64,000 nt of DNA. Source: Phycisphaerae bacterium RAS2 (lineage in GTDB: Bacteria > Planctomycetota > Phycisphaerae > UBA1845 > UTPLA1). Shown piece after piece: positions 46,391 through 54,415 of this stretch (its first letter is position 1; each line of letters opens with the position of its first letter). The DNA lies in NCBI GenBank assembly GCA_007753915.1, contig CP036352.1, positions 1,550,001 to 1,614,000 on the forward strand, given 5' to 3'. The position numbers and the translations under genes were made by a program. Below the pieces are notes generated by a model, which saw only the letters and a program-made list of their open reading frames with translations, did not search any database and was not told where the DNA came from.

Positions 46391-48010
46391 ATGACCCAAC
46401 TCGAATCCGCCCGAAAGGGCGTCATCACACCCGAAATGATCCGCGTCGCGCAGCGCGAATGCACCACGCCGGAATTCATTCGTGACGAAGTCGCCCGCGG
46501 CCGCCTCGTCATCCCCGCGAACGTGCGGCACCTCGCCGGCAGCGGCGGACTCAAGCCACAGGCTACAAGCCCCAAGCCCCAATCAGCCACCGGCCATCCC
46601 GGCCACCGCGCCGATGCGTCATTCTGGGTGAATCAATCCGTCGCCCAGCGCTGGGCCGTCATCAGCGACCCGGACTATTCGCGCGGCGAGCGCGCCCCCA
46701 AGCGGCTCGACCCAATGGGCATCGGCCGCATGGTGACTACCAAGATCAACGCCAACATCGGCGCATCGCCGGTCGCCAGCGGCACGCATGAGGAAGTTGA
46801 GAAGCTCATGTGGGCGCAGAAATACGGCGCCGACACGCTGATGGATCTCTCCACCGGGGGCAACCTCGTCGAATGCCGCCAAGCCATCATCGACCACAGT
46901 ACCATTCCCATCGGCACGGTGCCGATCTACAGCATGATCATCGGCCGAAGCATCGAAGAATTGACGTATGACGATATTCTCCGCGAGGTCGAGCGGCAGG
47001 CACAACAGGGCGTGGACTACTTCACCATTCACGCCGGCGTGCTGCTGGAGAATCTGCACCTGATCCGCAAACGCATCACCGGCCTCGTTTCGCGCGGCGG
47101 CTCGCTGCTGGCCAAGTGGATGATTCACCACAACAAGCAGAACCCGATGTACACGTTGTTTGACGACATCTCCGCCATCATGCGGCAGTACGACGTGACG
47201 TATTCGCTGGGCGACGGCGTGCGGCCGGGGTGCCTGGCCGACGCCGGAGACGCGGCGCAAATTGCGGAGTTGCAAACGCTCGGCGAGCTGACACATCGAG
47301 CGCGCGAAGCCGGCGTGCAGGTCATGGTCGAGGGGCCGGGCCACGTGCCGCTGCACGAGATCGCGTGGAACATGCAGATTGAGCAGCGCATCTGCGACGA
47401 TGCGCCCTTTTACGTGCTCGGCCCGCTCGTGACCGACGTCTTCCCCGGCTACGACCACATCACCAGTTGCATCGGCGCGACCGAGGCGGCCCGCGCCGGT
47501 GCGGCCATGCTCTGCTACGTCACGCCGAAGGAGCACGTGGGCCTGCCGAAGGCCGACGACGTGAAGCAGGGTTGCATCGCGTACAAGATCGCGGCTCACG
47601 CGGGCGACATCGCGCGCGGCGTGCAGGGCGTGCGGCAGTGGGATGACGACATGAGCAAGGCCCGGGCGGCGCTGAACTGGCCGAAGCAGTTCGAGATCGC
47701 CTTTGACGGCGAGACGGCCCGGGCGCTGCACGATGAGGACCTCGACGTTGATACGGATTTCTGCGCGATGTGCGGCCACGACTGGTGCAGCATGCGCATT
47801 AGCAAGGAGATCACCGATTGGGCCAGCGGCAAGGCCGACGGGTTTGTGCCGCTGAAAGTCGCGGCGAAATCACCCGGCCTGACGCCGGAGCAGGTTCATT
47901 ATCTCGCGCACCGCGGCAAGAAGCACGACTGTCACAGCGACATCGTGGCGGACGATGAGGAGGCGAAGCGCGTGCAGCGGGAGTATGTGCAGCTCAAGGC
48001 CAATGCATAG
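46391..48010 (+). CDS. thiC: Phosphomethylpyrimidine synthase
   Basis: A 539-aa radical SAM enzyme converting aminoimidazole ribotide to HMP-P, the thiamin pyrimidine precursor. Blocks visible are [65 protein letters not shown] and the [4Fe-4S] motif CAMCGHDWC (CX2CX4C) near the C-terminus. Residues about 47-106, between IPANVRH and LDPMGIGR, form an insertion of about 60 residues relative to the ThiC sequences I recall; part of it is the repeat-like [19 protein letters not shown] lies 8 nt before ATG. Controlled by the upstream TPP riboswitch. Confidence 0.96.
   Translation: MTQLESARKGVITPEMIRVAQRECTTPEFIRDEVARGRLVIPANVRHLAGSGGLKPQATSPKPQSATGHPGHRADASFWVNQSVAQRWAVISDPDYSRGERAPKRLDPMGIGRMVTTKINANIGASPVASGTHEEVEKLMWAQKYGADTLMDLSTGGNLVECRQAIIDHSTIPIGTVPIYSMIIGRSIEELTYDDILREVERQAQQGVDYFTIHAGVLLENLHLIRKRITGLVSRGGSLLAKWMIHHNKQNPMYTLFDDISAIMRQYDVTYSLGDGVRPGCLADAGDAAQIAELQTLGELTHRAREAGVQVMVEGPGHVPLHEIAWNMQIEQRICDDAPFYVLGPLVTDVFPGYDHITSCIGATEAARAGAAMLCYVTPKEHVGLPKADDVKQGCIAYKIAAHAGDIARGVQGVRQWDDDMSKARAALNWPKQFEIAFDGETARALHDEDLDVDTDFCAMCGHDWCSMRISKEITDWASGKADGFVPLKVAAKSPGLTPEQVHYLAHRGKKHDCHSDIVADDEEAKRVQREYVQLKANA
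46547..46606 (+). repeat. Repeat-derived segment inside thiC
   Basis: The stretch CAAGCCACAGGCTACAAGCC followed by CCAAGCCCC has tandem AAGCC units and is read in frame as [12 protein letters not shown] (residues 53-64). I recall similar AAGCCTCAAGCC-type elements from other bacterial genomes. It lies in a nonessential-looking loop of ThiC. Confidence 0.5.
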
Positions 48011-48030
48011 AAGTTTACCAAGTTTCGTAG

Positions 48031-48055
48031 GGTGGGTCGGCCGTATCGACCCACC
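48031..48055. repeat. GGTGGGTCG...CGACCCACC palindromic repeat
   Basis: A perfect 9-bp stem (48031-48039 and 48047-48055) with a 7-nt loop, preceded by CGTAGG. It lies 20 bp after the thiC stop without a T-tract. I recall this 'TAGGGTGGGTCG' element as a common dispersed repeat; it could also weakly terminate the operon. Confidence 0.6.
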
Positions 48056-48144
48056 AAAGAGTGATTGATTGAATAGGCCGATCCGATGCTTCGTCGCTAC
48101 TTGGCGCAAACTCACCGCGAATCGTCGAAAGTGAGAGTGGGACC

Positions 48145-48510
48145 ATGAACGCTATCTCAATCAAAGAAAAACTCGCCGCCTTCTCCGAACACTGGTCCCC
48201 CAAAATCGTCGGCGAACTGAACGGCCAGTACGTCAAGCTCGTCAAGTTTCAGGGCGAATACGTCTGGCACCATCACGCAAATGAAGACGAATTGTTCCTC
48301 GTCATCGAAGGCCAAATCGAGATTCACTTTCGCGATCGCGTCGTCACGCTCAACAATGGGGAATTCTGCATCGTGCCGCGCGGCGTCGAGCACAAGCCCG
48401 TCGCCGCGAAGGAGGCGTCTGTCCTGCTCTTCGAGCCGGCCGCCACGCGCAACACGGGCAACGTCGATCACGACTACACGATTGAACCCGCCGCGCTGGA
48501 GCGGATTTGA
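48145..48510 (+). CDS. Cupin-domain protein
   Basis: A 121-aa single cupin. Motif 1 reads WHHHANEDELFLVIEGQ (metal ligands His, His, Glu), and motif 2 is GEFCIVPRGVEHKP with the fourth ligand His. The charged N-terminus MNAISIKEKLAAFSEHWSPK is typical of small mannose-6-phosphate-isomerase-like cupins. It follows thiC by 134 bp and the GGTGGGTCG repeat, so it may be outside the operon. Substrate unknown. Confidence 0.85.
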   Translation: MNAISIKEKLAAFSEHWSPKIVGELNGQYVKLVKFQGEYVWHHHANEDELFLVIEGQIEIHFRDRVVTLNNGEFCIVPRGVEHKPVAAKEASVLLFEPAATRNTGNVDHDYTIEPAALERI

Positions 48511-48551
48511 GTTCCATTGAGGCGGCTCAACGACGATGCGGCTGGCGCATT

Positions 48552-48580
48552 AAAAAACCCGGAGCAAATCGCTCCGGGTT
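48552..48580 (-). terminator. Intrinsic terminator of the PEP-CTERM gene
   Basis: AACCCGGAGC (48556-48565) pairs perfectly with GCTCCGGGTT (48571-48580) around a 5-nt loop. On the minus strand the hairpin is followed by a TTTT run (48555-48552). It lies 30 bp after the minus-strand stop and 42 bp after the converging cupin stop. Confidence 0.88.
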
Positions 48581-48610
48581 CTTGGGATTGCAATTCTATT
48601 GGAGCCGCTG

Positions 48611-49399
48611 TTACCGTCGGCGGCGGGCCAGCGCAACCAGGCCGATGGCCATCAGGCTCAACGTCGCCGGCTCGGGGATGTACATCAGACCGAGCAGGTT
48701 GCCGGTGCCGGTCGAGCCGACGAGGTTCGCCTGGCCGGTGGCTCGATCGATCTTGTAAAGGTTGTCGGTTGACGAGTCGACCATGAAAAGGATGTCGGCG
48801 TCCCAATCGTAGGCGAGGCCGTGCGGATTCGTCGGGCCATTCAGCGGGCCAATCAGCGTTGCCACTCCGTTTGCTCGGTCGATCTTGTAGAAACTGTCCG
48901 TGCCGCTATTGGTCGCGTACAGGATATCGGCGGTCGAGTCATAGCCAAGGTTGGTGAACGATGTCAGGCCGGACGTGCCAACCAGAGTTGCCGCGCCGGT
49001 GACCTTGTTAATGTTATAGAGCCCGCCGTTGTGAGACGAAGCGCCATAAAGAATGCCCGTGCTTTCATCATACTCGATGCCGTGCATGACGATGGCTGAA
49101 TCACCGTAGGCGCCGATCAACGTCGCGTTGCAGGTCGAAATGTTCAGCGAATACACCGAGTCGTTTCCAGTCGACGTCAGGTAGACAACGTTGTTCACCC
49201 GGTCGTATGCCAACCCGCCCGTTGTGCCGGCATTGGAACTCACCGTGCAAAGCAGGGTCTTCGCGCCGGTGTTCATATCGATGTCGTAGAGTGACCGATT
49301 GCTGTCGACCGCGATAAGCTGCGGCTGGGCCAGCACGGTGGTTGCCCCGATGGCGATGATGGCTCCCGTCAAGGCGAGCAGGGTGGTCGTGTTTCGCAT
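48611..49399 (-). CDS. PEP-CTERM secreted protein with repeated beta units
   Basis: A 262-aa exported protein. The signal peptide ends TTVLAQ. Seven-bladed-propeller-like repeats follow (ITVDSNRSLYDIDMNTGAK-type, LAYDRVNNVVYLTSTGND, IEYDESTGILYGASSHN, LGYDSTADILYATNSGTD and LAYDWDADILFMVDSSTD). The C-terminus IPEPATLSLMAIGLVALARR is a PEP-CTERM tripartite signal (PEP motif, hydrophobic stretch, Arg cluster), processed by exosortase. An exosortase gene is not in the window, but its associated O-glycosylation ligase may be at 1.3 kb. Confidence 0.85.
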   Translation of the reverse strand: MRNTTTLLALTGAIIAIGATTVLAQPQLIAVDSNRSLYDIDMNTGAKTLLCTVSSNAGTTGGLAYDRVNNVVYLTSTGNDSVYSLNISTCNATLIGAYGDSAIVMHGIEYDESTGILYGASSHNGGLYNINKVTGAATLVGTSGLTSFTNLGYDSTADILYATNSGTDSFYKIDRANGVATLIGPLNGPTNPHGLAYDWDADILFMVDSSTDNLYKIDRATGQANLVGSTGTGNLLGLMYIPEPATLSLMAIGLVALARRRR

Positions 49400-49630
49400 C
49401 GCTCTCTCCCTCTCATGAATCGGCCTCGTCCCGGTCACGTTTTGCGTACCCGGTTTGAGGCACCCTTCGATTGATAACGGTATCTTAACCCAAAAAACCC
49501 GCAGGTTGCAAGCCCTGGGCTGAAAAATCAGCGATTTCGAGCGGTTTTTGACTCGGCGCCTAAGTGGCGTTGAAATCGTGATTTGGCGGGCTGGATTGCC
49601 CCGCCGCCCGTCAGAAACGTGAGAAAACCT

Positions 49631-50116
49631 GTGCAAGACACCCGCAAAATCACAGACCGCCGCGAGCTGCGATTCCGCACGATTGATGAGGTCCTCGAAG
49701 ACGTCGACCGAATCGTCGCCTCCGACAAGGCCGGCACGCTCCGCACGTCGGGCAACTGGACCGCGGGCCAGGCACTGGGTCATGTCGCGTCGTGGGCAAC
49801 TTATCCCTATGAAGGGTTCCCGCTGGGCAAGCCGCCGTGGTTCGTGCGAGTGATTCTCCGCATGATCGGCAAGCGGATTATCCGAAAGGGCATGACGCCG
49901 GGCGTGAAGATTCCAAAGGTCCCCGGCGGCACGTTTGGCATCGAAGTGATCAGCACGGAAGAGGGAGCTGCACGGCTGCGCGCGGCCTTCGAGCGCATGA
50001 AGCGCGGCGAACCGGCGAAATACGACAGCCCGGCGTGGGGCAACATGACCGATGAAGACCGACTCGGGCTGAACCTGCGCCACGCCGAGTTGCATTTGAG
50101 TTTTCTGCATCCTTAG
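49631..50116 (+). CDS. DUF1569-family protein
   Basis: A 161-aa DinB-superfamily relative. Family features are ITDRRELRFRTIDEVLEDVDRIV, then SGNWTAGQALGHVASW (metal-binding His) and NLRHAELHLSFLHP near the end with the paired His residues. The start is uncertain: GTG 49631 follows TGAGA and gives a normal N-terminus, GTG 49619 and TTG 49583 are alternatives. No signal peptide. It is the fifth DinB-fold domain in this 10-kb part of the window. Confidence 0.7.
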   Translation: MQDTRKITDRRELRFRTIDEVLEDVDRIVASDKAGTLRTSGNWTAGQALGHVASWATYPYEGFPLGKPPWFVRVILRMIGKRIIRKGMTPGVKIPKVPGGTFGIEVISTEEGAARLRAAFERMKRGEPAKYDSPAWGNMTDEDRLGLNLRHAELHLSFLHP

Positions 50117-50213
50117 CCTTGCGAGCTTGTCGACAAGCGTGTAGCGTGGCGCATGCGGTGCGGTCCGTTCGGGCATGCACGGCGCGACAGGTCATTTCAG
50201 CGGAGTACCAATT

Positions 50214-50795
50214 ATGAGCATGGGACGAATCCTCGGCGCAGGGCTGGCGGGCGGCGTGGCGATGTTTGTCTGGGGCGCGGTGCATCACATGGCGACGCCG
50301 TTCGGCGAGATGGGGATGAAGTCGCTGCCGGGCGAGCAGATGATCCTGCCGGCATTGAGATTCTCGATCAAAGAGCCGGGTTTCTACATGTTCCCCGGCA
50401 TCGAGAAGGAGGACATGAAGGATGAGGCCAAGTGCAAGGAATGGGAAGCTCGTGTGAAGGCGGGGCCGCAGGGCGTCGTCATCTTCAACCCGCACGGCGG
50501 CGACGTGATGTCACCGGCTCAACTCGGTCGCGAGTTCGGCAGCAACACGCTGGCATGCCTCGTGCTCGCGATGATCCTCGCGCGGATCGGCGGCGGCAAG
50601 GGCACCAAGATGGCGTACGGCCTGCTGGCGGGCCTTTTCGCGTCGCTCTCAATCGACGTTTCGTTGTGGAACTGGTACGGATTCCCTGGCGAAATGGCCG
50701 TGGGATCGTTCGTTGAGCAGATCGTGGGGGGAGCGCTGTCGGGCCTGGTCATCGGCCTCGTGCTGGGTCGCGCCAAGCCTTCACCGGCGATGTAG
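50214..50795 (+). CDS. Four-helix membrane protein, hypothetical
   Basis: A 193-aa protein with a first hydrophobic helix (residues 6-24), a central hydrophilic segment with GFYMFPGIEKEDMKDEAKCK, and three further helices near the C-terminus (SNTLACLVLAMILARI, MAYGLLAGLFASLSID and a Gly-rich helix ending VIGLVLGRA). No family is recognised. It starts at ATG 50214 (MSMGRILGAGLAGG). Its end abuts the converging FG-rich gene at 50799. Confidence 0.65.
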   Translation: MSMGRILGAGLAGGVAMFVWGAVHHMATPFGEMGMKSLPGEQMILPALRFSIKEPGFYMFPGIEKEDMKDEAKCKEWEARVKAGPQGVVIFNPHGGDVMSPAQLGREFGSNTLACLVLAMILARIGGGKGTKMAYGLLAGLFASLSIDVSLWNWYGFPGEMAVGSFVEQIVGGALSGLVIGLVLGRAKPSPAM

Positions 50796-50798
50796 GAT

Positions 50799-52184
50799 TC
50801 AGCCGCCCGACGAATTGCGCGACGAGCCGCCGGAGCCGAACCGGCTGTTCGAATTGCGGTTGCCGCTACCGAAGCCGGAGCTTCCGGACCCAAATCCGCC
50901 GCCGCTATTGCCGAATCCCCCGGAACCGAAGCCGCCGGAATTTCCAAATCCGCCCGATCCGCCAAATCCACCGCCGCCGAACCCGCCGGAGTTTCCGAAT
51001 CCGCCGCCGCCAAATCCACCGCCGGAGTTGCCAAACCCGCCGCCAGACTGGCCGAAGCCTGAGCCTTGATTGCCGTTTCGGCCGTTGTTGCGATTGTTGC
51101 GCCCGCCGCGACTGCTGCCGCCCATCATGCCCGAGCCGCTTCCGCTCGAGGCCGTGCTGATCGGGCCGGACCCGCGTGACATTCCGGATCGGGAACTGCC
51201 GCCCCCGGATCGACTGGATGAGCCGCCTCCGCCGCCGCGCTTCGCGACCGGGTTGCCCATCGGCCGGCTGCTTTCCATCATCTCCGCCATGGCGAACAGT
51301 TTGTCCTGTAAGACGAGTGTCAACATCGGAAACTGCGCCGCGCTGGATTCCAGGAAATCGAGCTTCGAGACGCGCGCGTTGGCGGGCGACTCCTTCACGA
51401 ACGCTTCGTAGGCCCGCACGAACTTCGCGTGCTCGGCGAGCAGCATGGCCCGCTCGCTCGTGTCACCGACGAAATCGCCCGGCAGCACTTCCTGATTCGT
51501 CGCGAACCACAGATCGACCGACTGGCGGAAGTCGCCGGGGTTGCGCTCGCGCTCCCATTGATCGACGATCTCGCTGGCCAGGTCGGGGCACATGTCCGCT
51601 TCGACGAGCACGTGCTTGACCAGCCGCTCTGACGGGAGGCCTGGCTTCATCAACTCCGCCTGCGTGCCAAGCTGGGACGCGACCTGCTGGTATTGTTGCG
51701 ATGCCAGTTTGTTCTGTTGAAGCCGTTCGGCCCACGCGCGCGTCGCTTCGGCTGCTTCGTCCGCCTGGCGCGTATGAAGGCTGGTCATGATTTGATCAAT
51801 CGCCGGTTTCTGGTCGGCATAGACCTGGCCCAGCAGCGATGCGCCGAGCAGTTGACCGCTCATCTGCTTGAGCAGCTCGGGGTTCCGCACGACTTCGCGC
51901 GCCGCGGCTTGCAGCACGGGCGGCGCCGATGCAACAGCGGCTTCAACGTTCGGCGCGGCAGCAAGCTGCGACAGCACTTCGGGAAACTGCGCGAGTTGGA
52001 GCGCGGCCGATTGCGTTTCGGCGGGGTAGGTCAGAAGCTTGGTGAAGAGATCGCGGGCATTCTGGCGGGCGACGTCGAGTCGCGCGTCGATCTGCGACGT
52101 GACGAAGGCGAGTTCCTGCCCGCGCGTGATCGGTGCGAGAGCGAGCAGGATAACAACGGCGGCGATTGCGGTTCTGGAACGCAT
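50799..52184 (-). CDS. Secreted protein with FG-rich low-complexity tail
   Basis: A 461-aa exported protein. The signal peptide ends PITRGQ. An alpha-helical Ala/Gln/Leu-rich region (residues 25-300) follows, then a Ser/Gly linker and a tail of about 75 residues made of GGFGNSGG-like repeats with 12 Phe-Gly dipeptides. Such FG tails are prone to phase separation or gel formation. The start MRSRTAIAAVVILLALAPIT is clear. No recognised domain. The protein might build an extracellular or periplasmic matrix (inference). Confidence 0.65.
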   Translation of the reverse strand: MRSRTAIAAVVILLALAPITRGQELAFVTSQIDARLDVARQNARDLFTKLLTYPAETQSAALQLAQFPEVLSQLAAAPNVEAAVASAPPVLQAAAREVVRNPELLKQMSGQLLGASLLGQVYADQKPAIDQIMTSLHTRQADEAAEATRAWAERLQQNKLASQQYQQVASQLGTQAELMKPGLPSERLVKHVLVEADMCPDLASEIVDQWERERNPGDFRQSVDLWFATNQEVLPGDFVGDTSERAMLLAEHAKFVRAYEAFVKESPANARVSKLDFLESSAAQFPMLTLVLQDKLFAMAEMMESSRPMGNPVAKRGGGGGSSSRSGGGSSRSGMSRGSGPISTASSGSGSGMMGGSSRGGRNNRNNGRNGNQGSGFGQSGGGFGNSGGGFGGGGFGNSGGFGGGGFGGSGGFGNSGGFGSGGFGNSGGGFGSGSSGFGSGNRNSNSRFGSGGSSRNSSGG

Positions 52185-52417
52185 AAGTCGTTACTCCACA
52201 AGCGTGTAGGGCACTTCCTTCTTATCGTCGGCCGGCCGGGGTGGAATCCAAGCGCGAGCAACCCCACGGGTATTTTATACCGTCGGGCAATGGATTCGTT
52301 TCAAAATGCCTGACTAATCACCCCCTCGCATGCAGCCGATACAAGAAGTGTGGTTCATCGCTAACTCTATCGATTCCAGCGAGTTAGGCGACAGCACCAC
52401 GAAAGGACGATGCGACA
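52185..52417. other. Intergenic region with 7-bp inverted repeat upstream of a small ORF
   Basis: These 233 bp contain CTAACTC (52361-52367) and GAGTTAG (52381-52387), a 7-bp stem with a 13-nt loop, ending 30 bp before the 50-aa ORF. Promoters for the FG-rich gene (minus) and the small ORF (plus) must lie here; none is obvious. Confidence 0.4.
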
Positions 52418-52570
52418 ATGGGTATTGCCTGTGCCCCGATCAATCTTTTTGCCGGGATTCTCCAATTGACTCTGGAAGTATTCTATTTCTTCATGCAGCT
52501 CATCGGCTTCGGGCCGACGCCGGTGGTGAGCGACGTGATCGGTTCGATCTTTGGCTGCAACTTGATGTAG
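52418..52570 (+). CDS. Small hydrophobic peptide, 50 aa
   Basis: ATG at 52418 is preceded by AAAGGA at usable spacing. It begins MGIACAPINLFAGILQLTLE and ends GSIFGCNLM. Most of it is a hydrophobic helix with two Cys and one Glu. It resembles the 43-aa peptide at 27684 in size and composition, without close sequence identity. It converges with the CAP-domain gene. Confidence 0.5.
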   Translation: MGIACAPINLFAGILQLTLEVFYFFMQLIGFGPTPVVSDVIGSIFGCNLM

Positions 52571-52598
52571 GGGCGATAGATCAATGCCGGAGCAGGCA

Positions 52599-53252
52599 TT
52601 ACGCACCGGGCTTGGAGGTCGGTGCGGAAGATGCCGACGGGTGAGGATGCTCCGATCCGCCCTGATCGGTCACCGAGTCGGGCGATTCCGAGACGGGCCT
52701 GCCGAACTCCTGGACCCAGTAGATTCCCAGATCGCCGCCGATTTTCACCGAGATGCCGATTTCGGTGTAGGCGGCGTCGAGGATGTTCGCGCGATGCCGG
52801 GGCGAAGCCATCAATTCCGCCATGGCGGCATCCACGGTGGGCTGACCTGCGGCGAGGTTCTCCCCGATTTTCCAGAAGGCGTAGCCGAAATTGGCAGCGC
52901 GGACATCCAGCGTTGATCCTTCGAACGGGTCGCGATGGCTGAAGAACGCGCCCTCGATCAAGCGACAGGCGTAGAAATCGGCAATCTGTTCGAGATCATT
53001 CGACGGACGCAGCGGCGACAGATCGCGTTTGGCCCGCTCTCGGTTGATGGCGTCGAGCATGGCGCTGACCAGCCGCGCGCCGTCGGGGGGATCCATGCAG
53101 GAGTCGGGAAAGAGCGCGCGGGCAGCCGTCGCCGCGGGCTTCATTTCGGAGCGGGAAAGCGGCAACACGCCGTCTTCACAACCAGCCGCCAGCATGAGCG
53201 GGCCGATCGCAAAGGGCACTCGCGCGATGTGTCTGATGGCAGTCCGGGTCAC
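52599..53252 (-). CDS. CAP/SCP-domain lipoprotein (YkwD-like)
   Basis: A 217-aa exported protein. The lipobox LMLAAGC with Cys25 predicts a lipoprotein anchored in a membrane. The CAP domain follows: INRERAKRDLSPLRPSNDLE, FYACRLIEGAFFSHRDPF, and MASPRHRANILDAAYTEIGI. GTG 53252 is preceded by GAGGCGAC; a TTG at 53303 is less likely. The domain occurs in bacterial surface proteins of mostly unknown function. A Ser/Pro-rich tail follows. Confidence 0.78.
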   Translation of the reverse strand: MTRTAIRHIARVPFAIGPLMLAAGCEDGVLPLSRSEMKPAATAARALFPDSCMDPPDGARLVSAMLDAINRERAKRDLSPLRPSNDLEQIADFYACRLIEGAFFSHRDPFEGSTLDVRAANFGYAFWKIGENLAAGQPTVDAAMAELMASPRHRANILDAAYTEIGISVKIGGDLGIYWVQEFGRPVSESPDSVTDQGGSEHPHPSASSAPTSKPGA

Positions 53253-53547
53253 GTCGCCTCGCCTGTTGCACAGGCCACCGGTCAACCGAGCGGGCCAATG
53301 CAACCACTGTCGTAGACTTCAACGGCACTCACGGCCCAATCGTTCGTTTCTTCGACACAAAGGCCGTAATCCCTTCTCGAATTAACTATTCTATCGGTCG
53401 CTGGGCCGGGCGGTTCACTCAAAGGGGCTGCAATTCTTAATTCAATCTGCCAAAAGGAATTACGACGGCGGGCGCGGCCTGTTGGCAACATGGCTTGGCA
53501 CTATACTCCGCCGGAGGGCCGGAAAGTTGAAACGGGCGGTTTCCACC

Positions 53548-54270
53548 ATGTCGTGGAGCATGAAAGACACGATCCATCTGGTCTCGAATCGAGCCCGCCA
53601 GGCAGACTTGTCATTGGGCGCCCGACGCCGCTCGATGATCGCGGACCAACTCATGGCGCGGGGGATTCGAGACCCGAGCGTGCTGGAGGCGATGGCATCG
53701 ATTCCGCGCGAGGCGTTTGTCCCGACTCACCTGTTTGACCGGGCATACGAAGATTGCGCGCTGCCATCTGAAGCGGGCCAGACCATCTCGCAACCCTTCA
53801 TCGTGGCGTACATGACGGAATGCCTGCGCCTGGAACCCCATCATCGCGTGCTCGAGATCGGAACCGGCACGGGATACCAAACCGCAATTCTCGCCCGGCT
53901 GGCTGCCGAGGTCTTCACGGTCGAGCGATTGGGGGCGTTGTCGCATCATGCCATGATCCGACTGGCGGGACTGGAAGCACGTAACGTCCGGATGCGCGTG
54001 GGTGATGGGACGCTGGGCTGGACGGAGCGATCGCCGTTTGACCGCATCCTTGTGACAGCCGCCGCGCCGACGGTTGTCCTGCCATTGGTTGAACAACTCG
54101 CCGTGGGGGGCCGTATGGTGCTTCCGATCGGCCCGGAAGATCGGCAGCATCTTGTTGCAATAGACAAGTTGCCGAACCGATATGTCGAGACGCCGCTGCT
54201 GCCTGTGGTGTTTGTCCCGTTGGTGGGGGAAGCCGGCTTTGCCGAATTAGTCTTGAAGCACGGCGGGTAA
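53548..54270 (+). CDS. pcm: Protein-L-isoaspartate O-methyltransferase
   Basis: A 240-aa repair enzyme that methylates isoaspartyl residues. Motifs are the substrate-binding PSEAGQTISQPFIVAYMTE, SAM motif I RVLEIGTGTGYQTAILARL, and the acidic motif II around VGDGTLGW. I start at ATG 53548 (MSWSMKDTIHLVSNRARQ), though a TTG at 53482 would add 22 residues and the ATG at 53560 is possible. The length fits the family. An HtrA-type gene follows 146 bp downstream. Confidence 0.9.
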   Translation: MSWSMKDTIHLVSNRARQADLSLGARRRSMIADQLMARGIRDPSVLEAMASIPREAFVPTHLFDRAYEDCALPSEAGQTISQPFIVAYMTECLRLEPHHRVLEIGTGTGYQTAILARLAAEVFTVERLGALSHHAMIRLAGLEARNVRMRVGDGTLGWTERSPFDRILVTAAAPTVVLPLVEQLAVGGRMVLPIGPEDRQHLVAIDKLPNRYVETPLLPVVFVPLVGEAGFAELVLKHGG

Positions 54271-54415
54271 CTCACCGTCTTGTTTGCGACCGGCAAGGCA
54301 GGGGCGTGCTCCGCTTGCTGGGCTGGACGATATCATTCAGACTACGACCGCAAAGAGACCGGGGGGCCGGGCCGATCGGACCGCCTCGAGAGCAGCGCAG
54401 CGAAAGGAAGACGCC

